Translations under genes and position numbers: made by a program
Assembly: GCF_000429065.1 (NCBI RefSeq)
Contig: NZ_KE386845.1
Span: forward strand, 154,781 to 218,780
Length of the DNA stretch: 64,000 nucleotides
Source of the DNA: Silanimonas lenta DSM 16282
GTDB lineage: Bacteria > Pseudomonadota > Gammaproteobacteria > Xanthomonadales > Xanthomonadaceae
Reading direction: 5' to 3'
The notes under the pieces: model-generated
What the model saw: only the letters and a program-made list of their open reading frames with translations
Database searches by the model: none
Told to the model about the DNA's origin: nothing
In this document: piece by piece, positions 45,029 to 55,351 of the stretch
How the letters are laid out: the number at the start of each line of letters is the position of its first letter
How positions within the stretch are numbered: position 1 is the stretch's first letter

Positions 45029-46345
45029 ATGCCCGAGACCCCGCCCCTACCGCTGCTCGACCCGCCCGCCGGGGCACCGCGGCACTGGCTGCTGGGCTTT
45101 TCCGGCGGCCGCGATTCGACCGTGCTGCTGCATGCGCTGGCCCAACGCGCCCGCCACGAGGGCCGGCGCCTGCGGGCGCTGCACGTCCACCACGGCCTGC
45201 ACCCCGAGGCCGATGCCTGGGCGGCGCAATGCGCGGCCTTCGCCGCGCAGTTCGGAATTCCCCTCGAAGTCCGCCGGGTGACGGTGCGCCCGGCCGGCCG
45301 CGGCCTCGAGGACGCGGCGCGGCAGGCCCGCCATGCGGCCTTCGCCGCGGCCCTAGGCGAGGACGAATGCCTGGTGCTGGCCCACCACCGCGGCGACCAG
45401 GCCGAGACCCTGCTGCTCGCCCTGCTGCGCGGCAGCGGCGAGCGCGGTCTGGCGGGCATGCGCCCCTTCACCCGCGATGCCCGCGGACCGGTGTGGCGGC
45501 CGCTGCTCGCCACACCGCCCGCCGAGGTGCAGGCCTATGCCGAGGCCCATGGCCTGCGCTGGGTGGAAGACCCCGCGAACGCCGAGCTCCGCTTCGACCG
45601 CAACCGCCTGCGCCACACGGTGCTGCCCCTGCTGCAAGGCCACTGGCCCGGGGTCGAGGCCGCGCTGGCGCATAGCGCCGCGCATCTCGCCGAGGCCGAT
45701 GCCCTGCTGCAGGCCCAGGCGCGGGCCGACCTCGCGCCCCTGCTCGGCCTGGACGGCCGCAGCCTAGCCCTCGACGGGCTGCATGCCCTGCCCCCGGAAC
45801 GGGCCCGCCGCGCCCTGCGCCGCTGGATGGACGAGGCCGGCGTGCGCGCCACCCGCGATGCCCTCGAGCGCGTGCTGGGCCCCTGGCGCGGGCAGCCCGG
45901 CGGCCGCGCCCTGCGCCATGCCCAGGGCACGCACTGGCTGCGGCAATGGGGCGGGCGGCTCTGGCTCACGCCGCGCCGCGCCGCGCCCGCGCCCGCGCCG
46001 CAGGGTCCAGTGCACTGGGAAGGCCGCACACCACTGCCGCTTCCCGACGGCGGCGAACTTTCCCTGCTCGGCGCCCCGGCGCTCGCCGTGCCGCTGCGCC
46101 TCGGTTTCCGGGCCGATGCCCCCGCCCGCGTGCGGCTTGCCGGGGCCGCGCGCCCACGCCGGCTCTCCGACTGCCTCGCCGGCCTCGGCATCCCGCCCTG
46201 GCAGCGCGAGAGCGTGCCGCTGCTGCTCGACGGGCAAGGAGACGTGCTCGCGATCGCCGATCTCGCCTACGCCCCGGCCTTCGACGCCTGGCTGCGCCAG
46301 CACGGGGCGCGGCTCGCATGGCGGCCCGGCGAGGCCGGCGGGTAG
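45029..46345 (+). CDS. tilS: tRNA(Ile)-lysidine synthase
   Basis: 438 residues (E. coli 432). It converts C34 of tRNA-Ile(CAU) to lysidine so that AUA is read. The PP-loop ATPase motif SGGRDS is at residues 25-30; LHVHHGLHPEADAW and LAHHRGDQAETLLLALLRGSG follow, with the substrate-recognition segment RFDRNRLRHTVLPLL. The C-terminal TilS domain is present. ATG 45029 is chosen; a TTG at 44993 in frame would lie within the flank of the upstream terminator. Transcription may start within the 39-nt gap. Confidence 0.94.
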   Translation: MPETPPLPLLDPPAGAPRHWLLGFSGGRDSTVLLHALAQRARHEGRRLRALHVHHGLHPEADAWAAQCAAFAAQFGIPLEVRRVTVRPAGRGLEDAARQARHAAFAAALGEDECLVLAHHRGDQAETLLLALLRGSGERGLAGMRPFTRDARGPVWRPLLATPPAEVQAYAEAHGLRWVEDPANAELRFDRNRLRHTVLPLLQGHWPGVEAALAHSAAHLAEADALLQAQARADLAPLLGLDGRSLALDGLHALPPERARRALRRWMDEAGVRATRDALERVLGPWRGQPGGRALRHAQGTHWLRQWGGRLWLTPRRAAPAPAPQGPVHWEGRTPLPLPDGGELSLLGAPALAVPLRLGFRADAPARVRLAGAARPRRLSDCLAGLGIPPWQRESVPLLLDGQGDVLAIADLAYAPAFDAWLRQHGARLAWRPGEAGG

Positions 46346-46354
46346 ACTTCGCCC

Positions 46355-46597
46355 ATGAGCACGACCCCGACGCCCCCGCAGGACTTCGAGCGTTCGCTGG
46401 ACGAACTCGAGGCCCTGGTGCAGAAGCTGGAAGCCGGCGACCTCAGCCTCGAAGAATCGCTGGGCGCCTACGAGCGCGGCGTGGCCCTGTACCGCCAGTG
46501 CCAGAGCGCGCTGGAACAGGCCGAGCTGCGCATCAAGCTGCTCGTCGACCCCGCCGACCCCGGCAGCGCCCGCGAGTTCCGCCCCGATGGCGAGTGA
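46355..46597 (+). CDS. xseB: Exodeoxyribonuclease VII small subunit
   Basis: 80 residues (E. coli 80). It assembles with XseA into a single-strand-specific exonuclease. The family pattern [20 protein letters not shown] followed by [20 protein letters not shown] is complete. It overlaps ispA by 11 nt. xseA is not in the window. The run tilS-xseB-ispA is compact, and xseB-ispA is the usual gammaproteobacterial pair. Confidence 0.95.
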   Translation: MSTTPTPPQDFERSLDELEALVQKLEAGDLSLEESLGAYERGVALYRQCQSALEQAELRIKLLVDPADPGSAREFRPDGE

Positions 46598-47513
46598 GCC
46601 GGTGCTCGGCGCCTGGCGCCGGCGCATCGACGGCTTTCTCGACCGGGCTCTCTCGGCTCCGGCCCGCGCCACCCGCCTGCACGAAGCCATGCGCTATGCC
46701 GTGCTCGGCGAGGGCAAGCGCCTGCGCCCCCTGCTCGTCTACGCCGCCGCCGCCGCCCTCGGCCGTCCGCCGCAGGGGGAGGTCGATGCCCTCGACCATG
46801 CCGCCGCCGCGGTGGAACTGGTGCACGCCTACTCGCTGGTGCACGACGACCTGCCGGCGATGGACGATGACGCCCTGCGCCGCGGCCGGCCCACGGTGCA
46901 CGTGGCCTTCGACGAGGCCATTGCCATCCTCGCCGGCGATGCCCTGCAGGCCGAGGCCTTCGCCCTGCTCGCCGCCGCGCCGGCCCCGGCCGAGGCGCGG
47001 GTGGCGGCGCTGGCCGAGCTCGCGCAGGCCGCCGGGCTGCAGGGCATGTGCGGCGGGCAGGCCATCGACATGGCCCTGACCGGCCACGAGGCCTCGCTGG
47101 AGGTGCTGGCCGACATGCACCGGCGCAAGACCGGGGCCCTGATCGAGGCTGCGGTGCTGATGGGGGGCCGGCTGGCCGGCGCCGACGCGGCGCGGCTCTC
47201 CGCCCTGCGCGAGGTCGGCGCCCTGCTCGGCCTCGCCTTCCAGATCAAGGACGACCTGCTGGACGCCGAGGCCGACTCGGCCACGCTCGGCAAGACCGCC
47301 GGCAAGGACGCGGCGCAGGGCAAGAGCACCTATGTGAACCTGCTGGGTCTCGACGGCGCGCGGGCCCGGCTCGAGGCCACCGCCGAGGCCCTGCAGGCGG
47401 CGCTGGCCCAGCTGCGCGGCCTGACGGACGGGACCGGTCGGGCCGCGGCCGGAAACGGCGACGGCCAGGCCCTCGCGGACCTGGCCGTCATGGCCGTGCG
47501 GCGCGCGCGCTGA
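46587..47513 (+). CDS. ispA: Farnesyl diphosphate synthase (geranyltranstransferase)
   Basis: 308 residues (E. coli 299). It condenses isoprenyl diphosphates to C15 FPP, the substrate of UppS. The first Asp-rich motif is DDLPAMDDD (87-95) and the second DDLLD (222-226); basic residues GEGKRLRP bind diphosphate. The start lies inside xseB. In E. coli dxs follows; here a convergent DUF4870 gene ends 10 nt later, so dxs is elsewhere. Confidence 0.95.
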   Translation: MASEPVLGAWRRRIDGFLDRALSAPARATRLHEAMRYAVLGEGKRLRPLLVYAAAAALGRPPQGEVDALDHAAAAVELVHAYSLVHDDLPAMDDDALRRGRPTVHVAFDEAIAILAGDALQAEAFALLAAAPAPAEARVAALAELAQAAGLQGMCGGQAIDMALTGHEASLEVLADMHRRKTGALIEAAVLMGGRLAGADAARLSALREVGALLGLAFQIKDDLLDAEADSATLGKTAGKDAAQGKSTYVNLLGLDGARARLEATAEALQAALAQLRGLTDGTGRAAAGNGDGQALADLAVMAVRRAR

Positions 47514-47523
47514 AGCGCTTCGC

Positions 47524-47931
47524 TTACTTCACGAGGCGCAGCGCGAAGGGATAGCGGTAGTACTGCCCCTCGTTGGCCTTGATGGCAGCCATGATCAACA
47601 ACACCAGCGCAACGAGACCAATGGCTGCCATAAAAAGAAACAGCATGATCGCAATAAGCCAACCGATGACCGGAATCCAGCCAATGGTCGCGCTGATGAT
47701 CATGCAGGTCACCAAGAGGATAAAAACCGTTAGGGAAAAATTGAGCGCCTCCTTGGCCTGATCGACGACCAAACCCTTGTCGGCTTGATCCTTATGGATC
47801 AGCCAGATCAAGAGGGGCCCAAGGAAGGAGAAGAGGATGGCCGACAGATGGGCCAACATCGCCATGGTTCGCTGATCAGAATCCCCGGAAGGATTGCCCG
47901 GAGCAGGCGGCGGCGAAAAGGCATCAGACAT
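47524..47931 (-). CDS. DUF4870 domain membrane protein
   Basis: 135 residues. A Pro-rich start (PPPAPGNPSGDSDQ), then DQRTMAMLAHLSAILFSFLG, IHKDQADKGLVVDQAKEALN and a C-terminal hydrophobic hairpin (about residues 65-118) ending YYRYPFALRLVK: a typical DUF4870 protein with three or four helices, function unknown. Base composition is clearly poorer in GC than both flanks, and many codons end in A or T, suggesting recent acquisition or atypical expression. An AGGGGAG Shine-Dalgarno precedes the ATG. It stands alone, convergent with ispA. Confidence 0.85.
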   Translation of the reverse strand: MSDAFSPPPAPGNPSGDSDQRTMAMLAHLSAILFSFLGPLLIWLIHKDQADKGLVVDQAKEALNFSLTVFILLVTCMIISATIGWIPVIGWLIAIMLFLFMAAIGLVALVLLIMAAIKANEGQYYRYPFALRLVK

Positions 47932-48024
47932 GAGACTCCCCTTGGTGCGTGGATGCGTGCCGGCACTGTCGTGAATGGGTGAACGCGTGTCAAGGCACGA
48001 TGGCCCCGCCGCCCGGCACGGGCC

Positions 48025-49383
48025 TCAGCCGCCGGCTCCCCCGGCCACGGTCATCCGCCCCACCAGCACGCTGCCCACCGCGGTGGCCGAGCGCGGGTCG
48101 ATGTCGCGGCCGATGGCCTCGATGGCGGCGTACATCTCGCGCAGGTTGGAGGCGATGGTGAGCTCGTCCACCGGGTAGGCGATGGCGCCCTCCTCCACCC
48201 AGAAGCCTGCGGCGCCCCGCGAGTAGTCGCCGGTGACGGTATTCACGCCCTGTCCCATCAGCTCGGTGACCACGAGGCCCCGGCGCATGCCGGCGAGGAT
48301 GGCCTCGAAGCCCTCGGCATTGGCCGAGACCTCGAGGTTGTGCACGCCGCCGGCATTGCCGGTGCTCTCGAGGCCCAGGCGGCGCGCCGAGTAGCTGCCG
48401 AGCACGTAGCGGGCGAGCAGGCCATCGTCGATCAGCGGCGACTCGCGGGTGGCCACGCCCTCGGCGTCGAAATCGCCGCTGCGCCAGCCGCGCGGCAGGT
48501 GCGGGCGCTCCAGGATCCGCACCCAGTGCGGGAACAGGCGCTGGCCCACGGCGCCGAGCAGGAAGCTGGCCTTGCGGTACAGCGCCCCGCCCGAGACCGC
48601 GCCCACCAGGTGCGCCACCAGGCTGCGCGCCACCTCGGGCACGAACAGCACCGGGAATTCGCCGGTGGGCGCCGGGCGCGGATCGAGCCGCGCCAGGGTG
48701 CGCTCGGCGGCCTTGCGCCCCACCTGCGCAGCCGGCTCGAGATCGGCGGCGCGCAGCGCGGCGCTGTACCAGTGCTGGCCCTGCATGGCCTCGCCCTCGC
48801 CGGCGATCAGGGCCACGCTGATCGAATGGCTGGTGCTCTTCTCGGTGCCGAGGAATCCATGCGAATTGGCGTACACGTGCAGCCCGGCCTGGGTCGAGAC
48901 GCCGGCCCCGTCGGCATTGCGGATGCGCGGATCGAAGGCACGGCCCGCCGCCTCGGCCTCCAGGGCGAGTTCGATGGCGGCCTCGGCCTCGATCGGCCAG
49001 GGATGCCACTGGTCGAAATCGCGCGGCGCACGCGCCAGCCGCTCCGGATCGGCCAGGCCGGCCGCGGGGTCTTCCTCGGTGTGGCGGGCGATGGCGCAGG
49101 CCATCTCCACCGTGCGCTTCAGGCTTTCGGGCTTGAGGTCGGCGGTGCTGGCCTGGGCTTTTCGCTTGCCGAAGTAGACGGTGATCGCCACCCCGCGGTC
49201 GCGGGTGCGCTCCACCGACTCCACCTCGCCCATGCGCACATTGACATTGAGGCCGCGCTCGTCGTTCGCCGCCACTTCGGCCTGGCTGGCGCCGAGGCGG
49301 CGGGCCTCGGCCAGCGCGAGGGTGGCGAGTTCGGCGAGGGCATCGAGGGCGGGACCGGGATCGTCCGGGGCGTGCTGGGTCAC
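48025..49383 (-). CDS. pmbA: Metalloprotease PmbA/TldE
   Basis: 452 residues (E. coli 450). It is the non-catalytic partner of the TldD/TldE heterodimer, which digests unfolded peptides and matures microcin-type peptides and antitoxins. Conserved blocks: DERGLNVNVRMGEVESVERT, RDRGVAITVYFGKRKAQAST, YANSHGFLGTEKSTSHSIS, GDFDAEGVATRESPLIDDG and the C-terminal GVNTVTGDYSRGAAGFWVEE. There is no HExxxH motif, as expected for PmbA. Divergent from the YjgA gene (39-nt gap). The TldD gene lies just beyond that gene on the same strand. Confidence 0.94.
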   Translation of the reverse strand: MTQHAPDDPGPALDALAELATLALAEARRLGASQAEVAANDERGLNVNVRMGEVESVERTRDRGVAITVYFGKRKAQASTADLKPESLKRTVEMACAIARHTEEDPAAGLADPERLARAPRDFDQWHPWPIEAEAAIELALEAEAAGRAFDPRIRNADGAGVSTQAGLHVYANSHGFLGTEKSTSHSISVALIAGEGEAMQGQHWYSAALRAADLEPAAQVGRKAAERTLARLDPRPAPTGEFPVLFVPEVARSLVAHLVGAVSGGALYRKASFLLGAVGQRLFPHWVRILERPHLPRGWRSGDFDAEGVATRESPLIDDGLLARYVLGSYSARRLGLESTGNAGGVHNLEVSANAEGFEAILAGMRRGLVVTELMGQGVNTVTGDYSRGAAGFWVEEGAIAYPVDELTIASNLREMYAAIEAIGRDIDPRSATAVGSVLVGRMTVAGGAGG

Positions 49384-49422
49384 TGCGGTATCCTTGGCGT
49401 TGTTTCAGACGATGGCAGGCGC

Positions 49423-50007
49423 ATGCGCGGACGCGACCCCGAGACCGGCGAATACCTCGACGAGAGCCGCAGCCAGAAGCGGCGCGAGGCGCTGGACGTG
49501 CTGGCCATGGCCGGCAAGCTGATGGAGGCGAGCCGCGCCACCCTGGGGCAGCTGCCGCTGCCGGACGACCTGCGGGCGCTGGTGATCGACTCGCAGCGCA
49601 TCACCTCGCACATCGCGCGCAAGCGGCAGACGCAGTACCTCGCCAAGCAGATGCGCCGCGAGAGCGAGGAGGTGCTGGACGCGCTGCGCGCCGCCCTCGA
49701 GCATACGAAGGAGGATGCGCGCCGCGAGGCGGCGGCCCTGCACCGCATCGAGCACTGGCGGCAGCGCCTCATCGACGAGGGCGATGCGGCGCTCGCCGAG
49801 TTCCTGGCCGCCCATCCCGCGGCCGACCGCCAGCAACTGCGGGCCCTGGTGCGCAATGCCCGGGCCGAACGCCTGGCCAACCGGCCGCCGCACAGTTTCC
49901 GCGAGCTGTTCCGCGTGCTGCGCGCGCTGATGGCGGAGGCGGAAGAGGCAGCCGAGGACGAGGCCGGCGTGCCCTACGAGGACGGCGACGCGCCGCGCGG
50001 GGACTGA
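49423..50007 (+). CDS. darP: YjgA/DarP family ribosome-associated protein
   Basis: 194 residues (E. coli YjgA/DarP 183). It is a DUF615 protein that assists late 50S assembly. The N-terminal KRREALDVLAMAGKLMEASR and LPDDLRALVIDSQRITSHIA segments, followed by ARKRQTQYLAKQMR, are diagnostic. It ends with an acidic tail. The ATG was set from the family start; upstream in-frame sequence is the antisense of pmbA. Its stop and the tldD stop are only 2 nt apart, in the palindrome TGAGCTCA. Confidence 0.9.
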   Translation: MRGRDPETGEYLDESRSQKRREALDVLAMAGKLMEASRATLGQLPLPDDLRALVIDSQRITSHIARKRQTQYLAKQMRRESEEVLDALRAALEHTKEDARREAAALHRIEHWRQRLIDEGDAALAEFLAAHPAADRQQLRALVRNARAERLANRPPHSFRELFRVLRALMAEAEEAAEDEAGVPYEDGDAPRGD

Positions 50008-50009
50008 GC

Positions 50010-51449
50010 TCACGCCTTCGTCCCGCCCACCGTCATCTGGGCGATCTTGAGCGAGGGCTGGCCGACACCCACCGGCACGCTCTGGCCCTGCTTGCCGCAG
50101 ATGCCCACGCCGGCATCCAGCCGCAGGTCGTTGCCCACCATCACCACCCGGTTCATCACCTCCGGGCCATTGCCGATCAGGGTGGCGCCCTTCACCGGCG
50201 CCACGATGCGGCCTTTTTCGATGAGATAGGCCTCGCTGGCCGAGAACACGAACTTGCCGGTGGTGATGTCCACCTGGCCACCGCCGAAGTTCGGGGCGTA
50301 GAGGCCGCGCTCCACCGAGGCGATCATCTCCTCCAGCGTGTGCGGCCCCGGGGCCATGGTGGTATTGGTCATGCGCGGCATGGGCAGGTGGGCGAAGCTC
50401 TCGCGGCGGCCGTTGCCGGTGCGCGCCACGCCCATCAGCCGGGCATTGAGGCTGTCCTGCATGTAGCCCTTGAGGATGCCGTCCTCGATCAGCACGGTGC
50501 GCTGGGTGGGCTCACCCTCGTCGTCGATGTTGAGCGAGCCGCGGCGTGCGTCCAGCGTGCCGTCATCGATCACGGTGACGCCCGGCGCGGCGACGCGCTC
50601 GCCGATGCAGCCAGAATAGATGGACGTGCCCTTGCGGTTGAAATCGCCCTCGAGGCCATGGCCCACGGCCTCGTGCAGCAGCACGCCGGGCCAGCCGGGG
50701 CCGAGCACCACCGGCATGGCGCCGGCCGGGGCCTCGATGGCCTCGAGGTTCACCAGCGCCTGGCGCAGCGCCTCCTTCGCGAGGCCTTCCGCGCGCCCCC
50801 CCGCGAACAGCTCGCGGTAATCGAAGCGCCCGCCGCCGCCGGCATAGCCGGATTCACGGCGCCCACCCTGCTCGACGATCACCTGCACATTGAAGCGCAC
50901 CAGCGGCCGCACGTCGGCGGCGAGGGTGCCGTCGCCGCGGGCCACCAGCACGGTGTCCACCGTGGCCGAGAGCGAGACGCTGACCTGCACCACCCGCGGG
51001 TCGGCGGCCCGCACCCAGGCCTCGATCTCGCGCAGCTTCGAGAGCTTGGCCTCGGGACCGAGCCCTTCGATGGGGTCGATGGCCGGGTACAGCGCATGCC
51101 CGGCCACCACGATGCGCTGGCCGCGCACGGCCTCGGGGCCGCCGCGGCTGATGGCGCGGGCGGCGCGGGCCGATTCGCGCAGGGCCGGCAGCTCGAGCTC
51201 GTCGGTGTAGGCGAAGCCGGTCTTCTCGCCACTGATGGCGCGCACGCCCACGCCCTGCTCGATGCTGTGGGCGCCGTCCTTGACGATGCCGTCCTCCACC
51301 GTCCAGCTCTCGCGTCGGCTGTGCTGGAAATAGAGGTCGGCCTCGTCCACTCCCGGCCCCATCAGCTCGGCCAGCACCCGCTCGACATCGTCGAGGCCGA
51401 GGCCGGTGGGGGCGAGCAGGGTGCGTTCGGCAATGGCGAGACTGGACAT
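50010..51449 (-). CDS. tldD: Metalloprotease TldD
   Basis: 479 residues (E. coli 481). It is the catalytic subunit of TldD/TldE. The zinc motif HEAVGH spans residues 259-264 in [13 protein letters not shown]. Also present are [40 protein letters not shown] and [20 protein letters not shown]. The ATG was chosen by homology ([12 protein letters not shown]); an in-frame upstream extension to 51521 lacks family similarity. Preceded by yhdP, 75 nt away, on the same strand, as in E. coli. Confidence 0.95.
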   Translation of the reverse strand: MSSLAIAERTLLAPTGLGLDDVERVLAELMGPGVDEADLYFQHSRRESWTVEDGIVKDGAHSIEQGVGVRAISGEKTGFAYTDELELPALRESARAARAISRGGPEAVRGQRIVVAGHALYPAIDPIEGLGPEAKLSKLREIEAWVRAADPRVVQVSVSLSATVDTVLVARGDGTLAADVRPLVRFNVQVIVEQGGRRESGYAGGGGRFDYRELFAGGRAEGLAKEALRQALVNLEAIEAPAGAMPVVLGPGWPGVLLHEAVGHGLEGDFNRKGTSIYSGCIGERVAAPGVTVIDDGTLDARRGSLNIDDEGEPTQRTVLIEDGILKGYMQDSLNARLMGVARTGNGRRESFAHLPMPRMTNTTMAPGPHTLEEMIASVERGLYAPNFGGGQVDITTGKFVFSASEAYLIEKGRIVAPVKGATLIGNGPEVMNRVVMVGNDLRLDAGVGICGKQGQSVPVGVGQPSLKIAQMTVGGTKA

Positions 51450-51523
51450 GGCGGGAACCGCAGGCGACCGGACTGGCAAGGTGGGGGCGAAACCGCGCCC
51501 GGGCAAGCCCGGGCACGGCAAGG

Positions 51524-54500
51524 CTAGCGCGGGGCGCCGGGCGGCGGGCCTTCCGGCCCTTCGGCCGGACGCCGCGGGCCGCGCTCGACCACCGTCACCT
51601 CGGGCTGGGCCCAGGGGCCGTTCACCGCGTACACGGTGCGCGAGGCCTGCTTCAGCGGTGTCTGGAACACCGCCTGGGCCACGGCGCCGAGGGCCGCGCC
51701 GGCCGGGCCGCCGGTCACCGCGCCCAGGGCCGGCAGCACGCCGCCGGTCTTGGGCAGCACCTCGATGCGCTGCTCGTACTGCCGGGTGCCGAGGGCGGTG
51801 GTACCGCTCACCTGGATTTCGGCCGCCGGGCCGTCGATGCGCAGGTTGCGGGTGGTGGCCGCGCCGCCGGCGAAACTGAAATCGCCGTTCATGGCATTGA
51901 AGGCGAAGCCCTTGGCGAAAAAATCGCTGAAGTCGAGGCTCAGGCGCCGCGGCACCTCGGCGATGGAGACGAGGCCGAGCAGGCGGCCGGTGCCGGGCTC
52001 CACTTCCAGCAGGCGGCCCTTGCCCACGTCGAGGCGCAGGCTGCCGTCGAAGCGGTCGAGACGGAAGCTGCCGGGCGAACCGGGCCAGTCGCCGGCCATC
52101 CGGGCCTTGACCGGGCCATCCTCCACCATGCCGGCGAAGCCCAGGGCATCGAGCATGCTGCCGAGGCTGGGCGCGCTGAAGTCGAGATTGAAGCGCGAGC
52201 GGGTCTGGCCGCCGATGCGCGACCAGTGGCCACGGGCCAGCAGCGTGAGCGCCGGCGATTCGGTGCTGAAGCGGTCGACACGCAGGCCCTCGGGGGTGGG
52301 AAAGGCAATGAGTTCGGCGCGACCCAGGCGGGCCTCGCCGAGGCGGAAATCGTCGATGCGGAAGCGCAGGGGCGGCAGGCGGGTGGGATCGGTCTGGTCC
52401 ACTGCCGGGGCCGCCTCCTCACTCCCGGTCATCGCCCGGGCATCCACCGGCGGCCAGTGCAGGCGGGCGAAACGCCCCTGCACCTCGCCGCCCTCGGCCT
52501 TGGGCACCCGGACTTCGCCGGCGATGGCCGGGCCGTCGAAGGCGAGGCGCAGGGCCTCCCCGCCACGCTCGAGGCGTACCCGGCCCTCGCCGAAGCTGCG
52601 GTCGAGCACATCGATGGCGCCCACCGCGACATCGACCGAGGCAAGCCCCCCCGCCCCTTCGCCGCCGCCCGCCGCCGCGGCCACCCAGCCGCCCACGTCG
52701 AGGCTGGGCAGGCGTCCGACCACGGCAATGCCGCTGGACGGCAGGGCAGGCGGGGCATCCTCGACCGCGCCGAACTCGGCCACCCCGGCAAACGGCCGCT
52801 CGCCCTCGGCGAGACGCCCACGCAGGCGCATCAGCCGGCCCAGGGCCAGGTCGAGCGTGCCGCCCGGCGCGTCGAGCGGCAGTTCCAGGCGCAGGGGCAG
52901 CGGAGTGGCGGCGCTCTTGCGCAGCGGCGCGGGCAGGCCGATCCGGGTGCCCACGAGATCGGAGCCGAGCCGAAGCCGCGGCCGCCCGCCCGCCGCCTTC
53001 GGCACATCGAGCCGCAGGTCCCAGAGGCTCTGGCCGCCAAGCCAGGGCTCCAGCCAGGCCACCCCCGGGGCACGCTCCAGCAACTGGGCCGGCCGGAGTT
53101 CCGCCTCCAGCCGCACTTCGGCCTGGTGGGCCGCGTCGCGCACCTGGTCGCCCACCCGCAGGGTGAAGACCGCCGGGGCATCGCCGATCCTGGCCGGCAG
53201 GGCATCGACGAGGAAGCCGCGCTCGGTGAACGGCACGCTGCCGCTCAGGCCCTCCAGCGTAAGGTCCCAGCGGCGGTCGCTGGCGCGGGTGCCGTCGATG
53301 GCCAGCACCCCTTCCACCCGGCGCTCGCCGATGCCGGCCTTGAGCGGCAGTTGCAGGCGAAGGTCGAGGGCCGCCGCGCCAGAAAGATCGATGGCATCGA
53401 TGTGCGCCTTGTGCGCGGCATACAGCGGGCTTCGCGCCACCAGCCGGCGCAGGCCGCCGGCATCGCCGCCACCGCGGATCTCGAGCTCGAGCCGGGGCTC
53501 GCGGAAATCGGCGATCCGCCCCGAGGCCGCACTCACCCGGGCTTCCAGAAGCTGCCCGGAGAGGCCCTCGAGCACCATGCCCGGCCCGGTGAAGACGGCC
53601 TCGCCCCCCAGGCCGGTGGCCGCCGGCCAGCCCGGATGGAAGGCCAGTTCCAGCTCCGAGAGCTCGACCCGGGCATCGAACACGCCCTCGCCCCGGCGGA
53701 AAGGCCAGTCGTCGAGGTCGCCGCCGATCGCCACCCGGCCGTGGCGGCCCCGGCCCGATACCAGGGCCTCGTCCAGCCAGCGCTGCACCGGCTTTGGCAT
53801 GGTGGTGCGTGGCCAGTAGCGCTTGGCGGCCACCACCTCGAAATCGTCCAGCGCGGCGGCGAGATCGAGTCGCGGGCGGCTGCCGTCGGCCTCGAGGGCC
53901 AGGCTGAAGCGGGTTTGCAGGGCCAGCCCCGGGCCGCGCAGGGCCAGGGCCTCGCTGCCCAGCACCCAGTTCTCCTCCTCGCGCCAGAGCACGAGCTCGC
54001 CGGTGAGGGAAAGCGGCAGGCGCTCGCCGAACTCGGGCGGCCAGTCGAAGCCGAGCGCCGGCGCCTCCAGCGCCAGCACCGCGCCCTGCGGGTCGAACTC
54101 GAGCCGGCCGGCCAGCCCGGACAGGCCGGGCCGGCGCCCGACCGGCGCGAAGCCCACCTCGCGCAGCAGGGCCGAGCCCCTGGCCTCACCGGCCGGGGCG
54201 AGCGGCACCTCGAGCCCGAGCACCGTGCCCTCCGGCCGCGCCTCGGCCAGCCAGGCGGCAAGGCCATCGGGCAGGCGGTTGCTCAGCGCCGCCAGCGCCA
54301 GCAGCGGGCCCATGTCGATCCGTCCGGCCTCGATGGCGAGGGACTCGCCGCCGGCCATCCAGAAATCTTCCACCCGCTGCCGCCGCGGGCCCTCGAGGAA
54401 TTCGCCGGCCGGCACCGAGACCTGCCAGCCCTCGCCGCCGAGCTGCCAGCGGGCATCGAAACGGGCGCGGTCGAAACGCAGCGGCGGCAGGGCGGTGCCG

Positions 54501-55336
54501 GCGCGGCGCAGGCGCAGGGCCTGCAGCCGGGCATCCAGCTGCACCTCGACGATCCGCCGGTCGGCAAGGCGGGCCCAGGCCCCGAAGCCGCCGCCGCCCT
54601 CCAGCGCCTCTACGCCCAGCGTAGCGAGCAGGGGGGCCCAGGCCGGCAGCTCCACCTGTTCGCTGCCCAGCCACAGCCGGCCTTCGCCGCCATCGCGGGC
54701 CAGTTCCGCCACCAGGTCGAGCGGCGCCTGCCCGGCCTCGCTCCACAGCCGGGCGCCACCGCGCACGCGGGCGCCGTCCACCCGCATGCGGGCGTCGATG
54801 CGCGGCAGGGTATGGTCGATGCCCCAGCGCTCGGCCTCGATGCGCAGGCGCGCGTCCTGCACCCGAAGCTCGCCGAAACCCTCGAGCAGGTCGAAGGGGT
54901 CGCCCCCGTCCGCAGCCACGGCGCGCGGCAGGCCGCGCAAGCTCCAGCGCCCTTCGGCGTCCTGGTGCAGGGCCAGGGTGAGGCCATCCACGCTGAGCTC
55001 GGTGAGCGGCATGCCCGGGAACAGGCCGGAATAGATCGAGACCTGCAGGTCGGCGCGCTCGATGTGCAGGGTGCGCTCGCCCTCGCCGATGGCGAGCCGG
55101 CGCAGCGCGAAGCGCGGCCCGGCCCGCGACCAGCGCGCCTCCAGGCCGTCGAAGGCGATCGGCTGGCCGACCCGTGCCGACAGCCAGCGCGCCACCTCCT
55201 CCGGATGGCGCTCCACCACCGGCAGGAGCTGGCTCGCCAGGCCCACCAGGGTGGCGAGCAGGATCAGCGCCAGGAGCGCCCCGTAGCCAAGGCTGCGGCG
55301 CAGGCGGCGCAGGGAGCGGCGCTGGGGCGCCTGCAT
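51524..55336 (-). CDS. yhdP: YhdP family AsmA-like envelope protein
   Basis: 1270 residues (E. coli 1266). YhdP is an inner-membrane-anchored bridge protein which, with TamB and YdbH, moves phospholipids to the outer membrane. One N-terminal helix (about residues 17-38) anchors a long beta-rich periplasmic domain (DUF3971 and AsmA-like C-terminal region with [20 protein letters not shown]). The C-terminal tail is Pro/Arg-rich and ends [10 protein letters not shown]. Upstream rng ends 15 nt before its start. The internal repeats of beta sheet are inferred from the family. Confidence 0.92.
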   Translation of the reverse strand: MQAPQRRSLRRLRRSLGYGALLALILLATLVGLASQLLPVVERHPEEVARWLSARVGQPIAFDGLEARWSRAGPRFALRRLAIGEGERTLHIERADLQVSIYSGLFPGMPLTELSVDGLTLALHQDAEGRWSLRGLPRAVAADGGDPFDLLEGFGELRVQDARLRIEAERWGIDHTLPRIDARMRVDGARVRGGARLWSEAGQAPLDLVAELARDGGEGRLWLGSEQVELPAWAPLLATLGVEALEGGGGFGAWARLADRRIVEVQLDARLQALRLRRAGTALPPLRFDRARFDARWQLGGEGWQVSVPAGEFLEGPRRQRVEDFWMAGGESLAIEAGRIDMGPLLALAALSNRLPDGLAAWLAEARPEGTVLGLEVPLAPAGEARGSALLREVGFAPVGRRPGLSGLAGRLEFDPQGAVLALEAPALGFDWPPEFGERLPLSLTGELVLWREEENWVLGSEALALRGPGLALQTRFSLALEADGSRPRLDLAAALDDFEVVAAKRYWPRTTMPKPVQRWLDEALVSGRGRHGRVAIGGDLDDWPFRRGEGVFDARVELSELELAFHPGWPAATGLGGEAVFTGPGMVLEGLSGQLLEARVSAASGRIADFREPRLELEIRGGGDAGGLRRLVARSPLYAAHKAHIDAIDLSGAAALDLRLQLPLKAGIGERRVEGVLAIDGTRASDRRWDLTLEGLSGSVPFTERGFLVDALPARIGDAPAVFTLRVGDQVRDAAHQAEVRLEAELRPAQLLERAPGVAWLEPWLGGQSLWDLRLDVPKAAGGRPRLRLGSDLVGTRIGLPAPLRKSAATPLPLRLELPLDAPGGTLDLALGRLMRLRGRLAEGERPFAGVAEFGAVEDAPPALPSSGIAVVGRLPSLDVGGWVAAAAGGGEGAGGLASVDVAVGAIDVLDRSFGEGRVRLERGGEALRLAFDGPAIAGEVRVPKAEGGEVQGRFARLHWPPVDARAMTGSEEAAPAVDQTDPTRLPPLRFRIDDFRLGEARLGRAELIAFPTPEGLRVDRFSTESPALTLLARGHWSRIGGQTRSRFNLDFSAPSLGSMLDALGFAGMVEDGPVKARMAGDWPGSPGSFRLDRFDGSLRLDVGKGRLLEVEPGTGRLLGLVSIAEVPRRLSLDFSDFFAKGFAFNAMNGDFSFAGGAATTRNLRIDGPAAEIQVSGTTALGTRQYEQRIEVLPKTGGVLPALGAVTGGPAGAALGAVAQAVFQTPLKQASRTVYAVNGPWAQPEVTVVERGPRRPAEGPEGPPPGAPR

Positions 55337-55351
55337 GGCTTCAGCCCCGGC

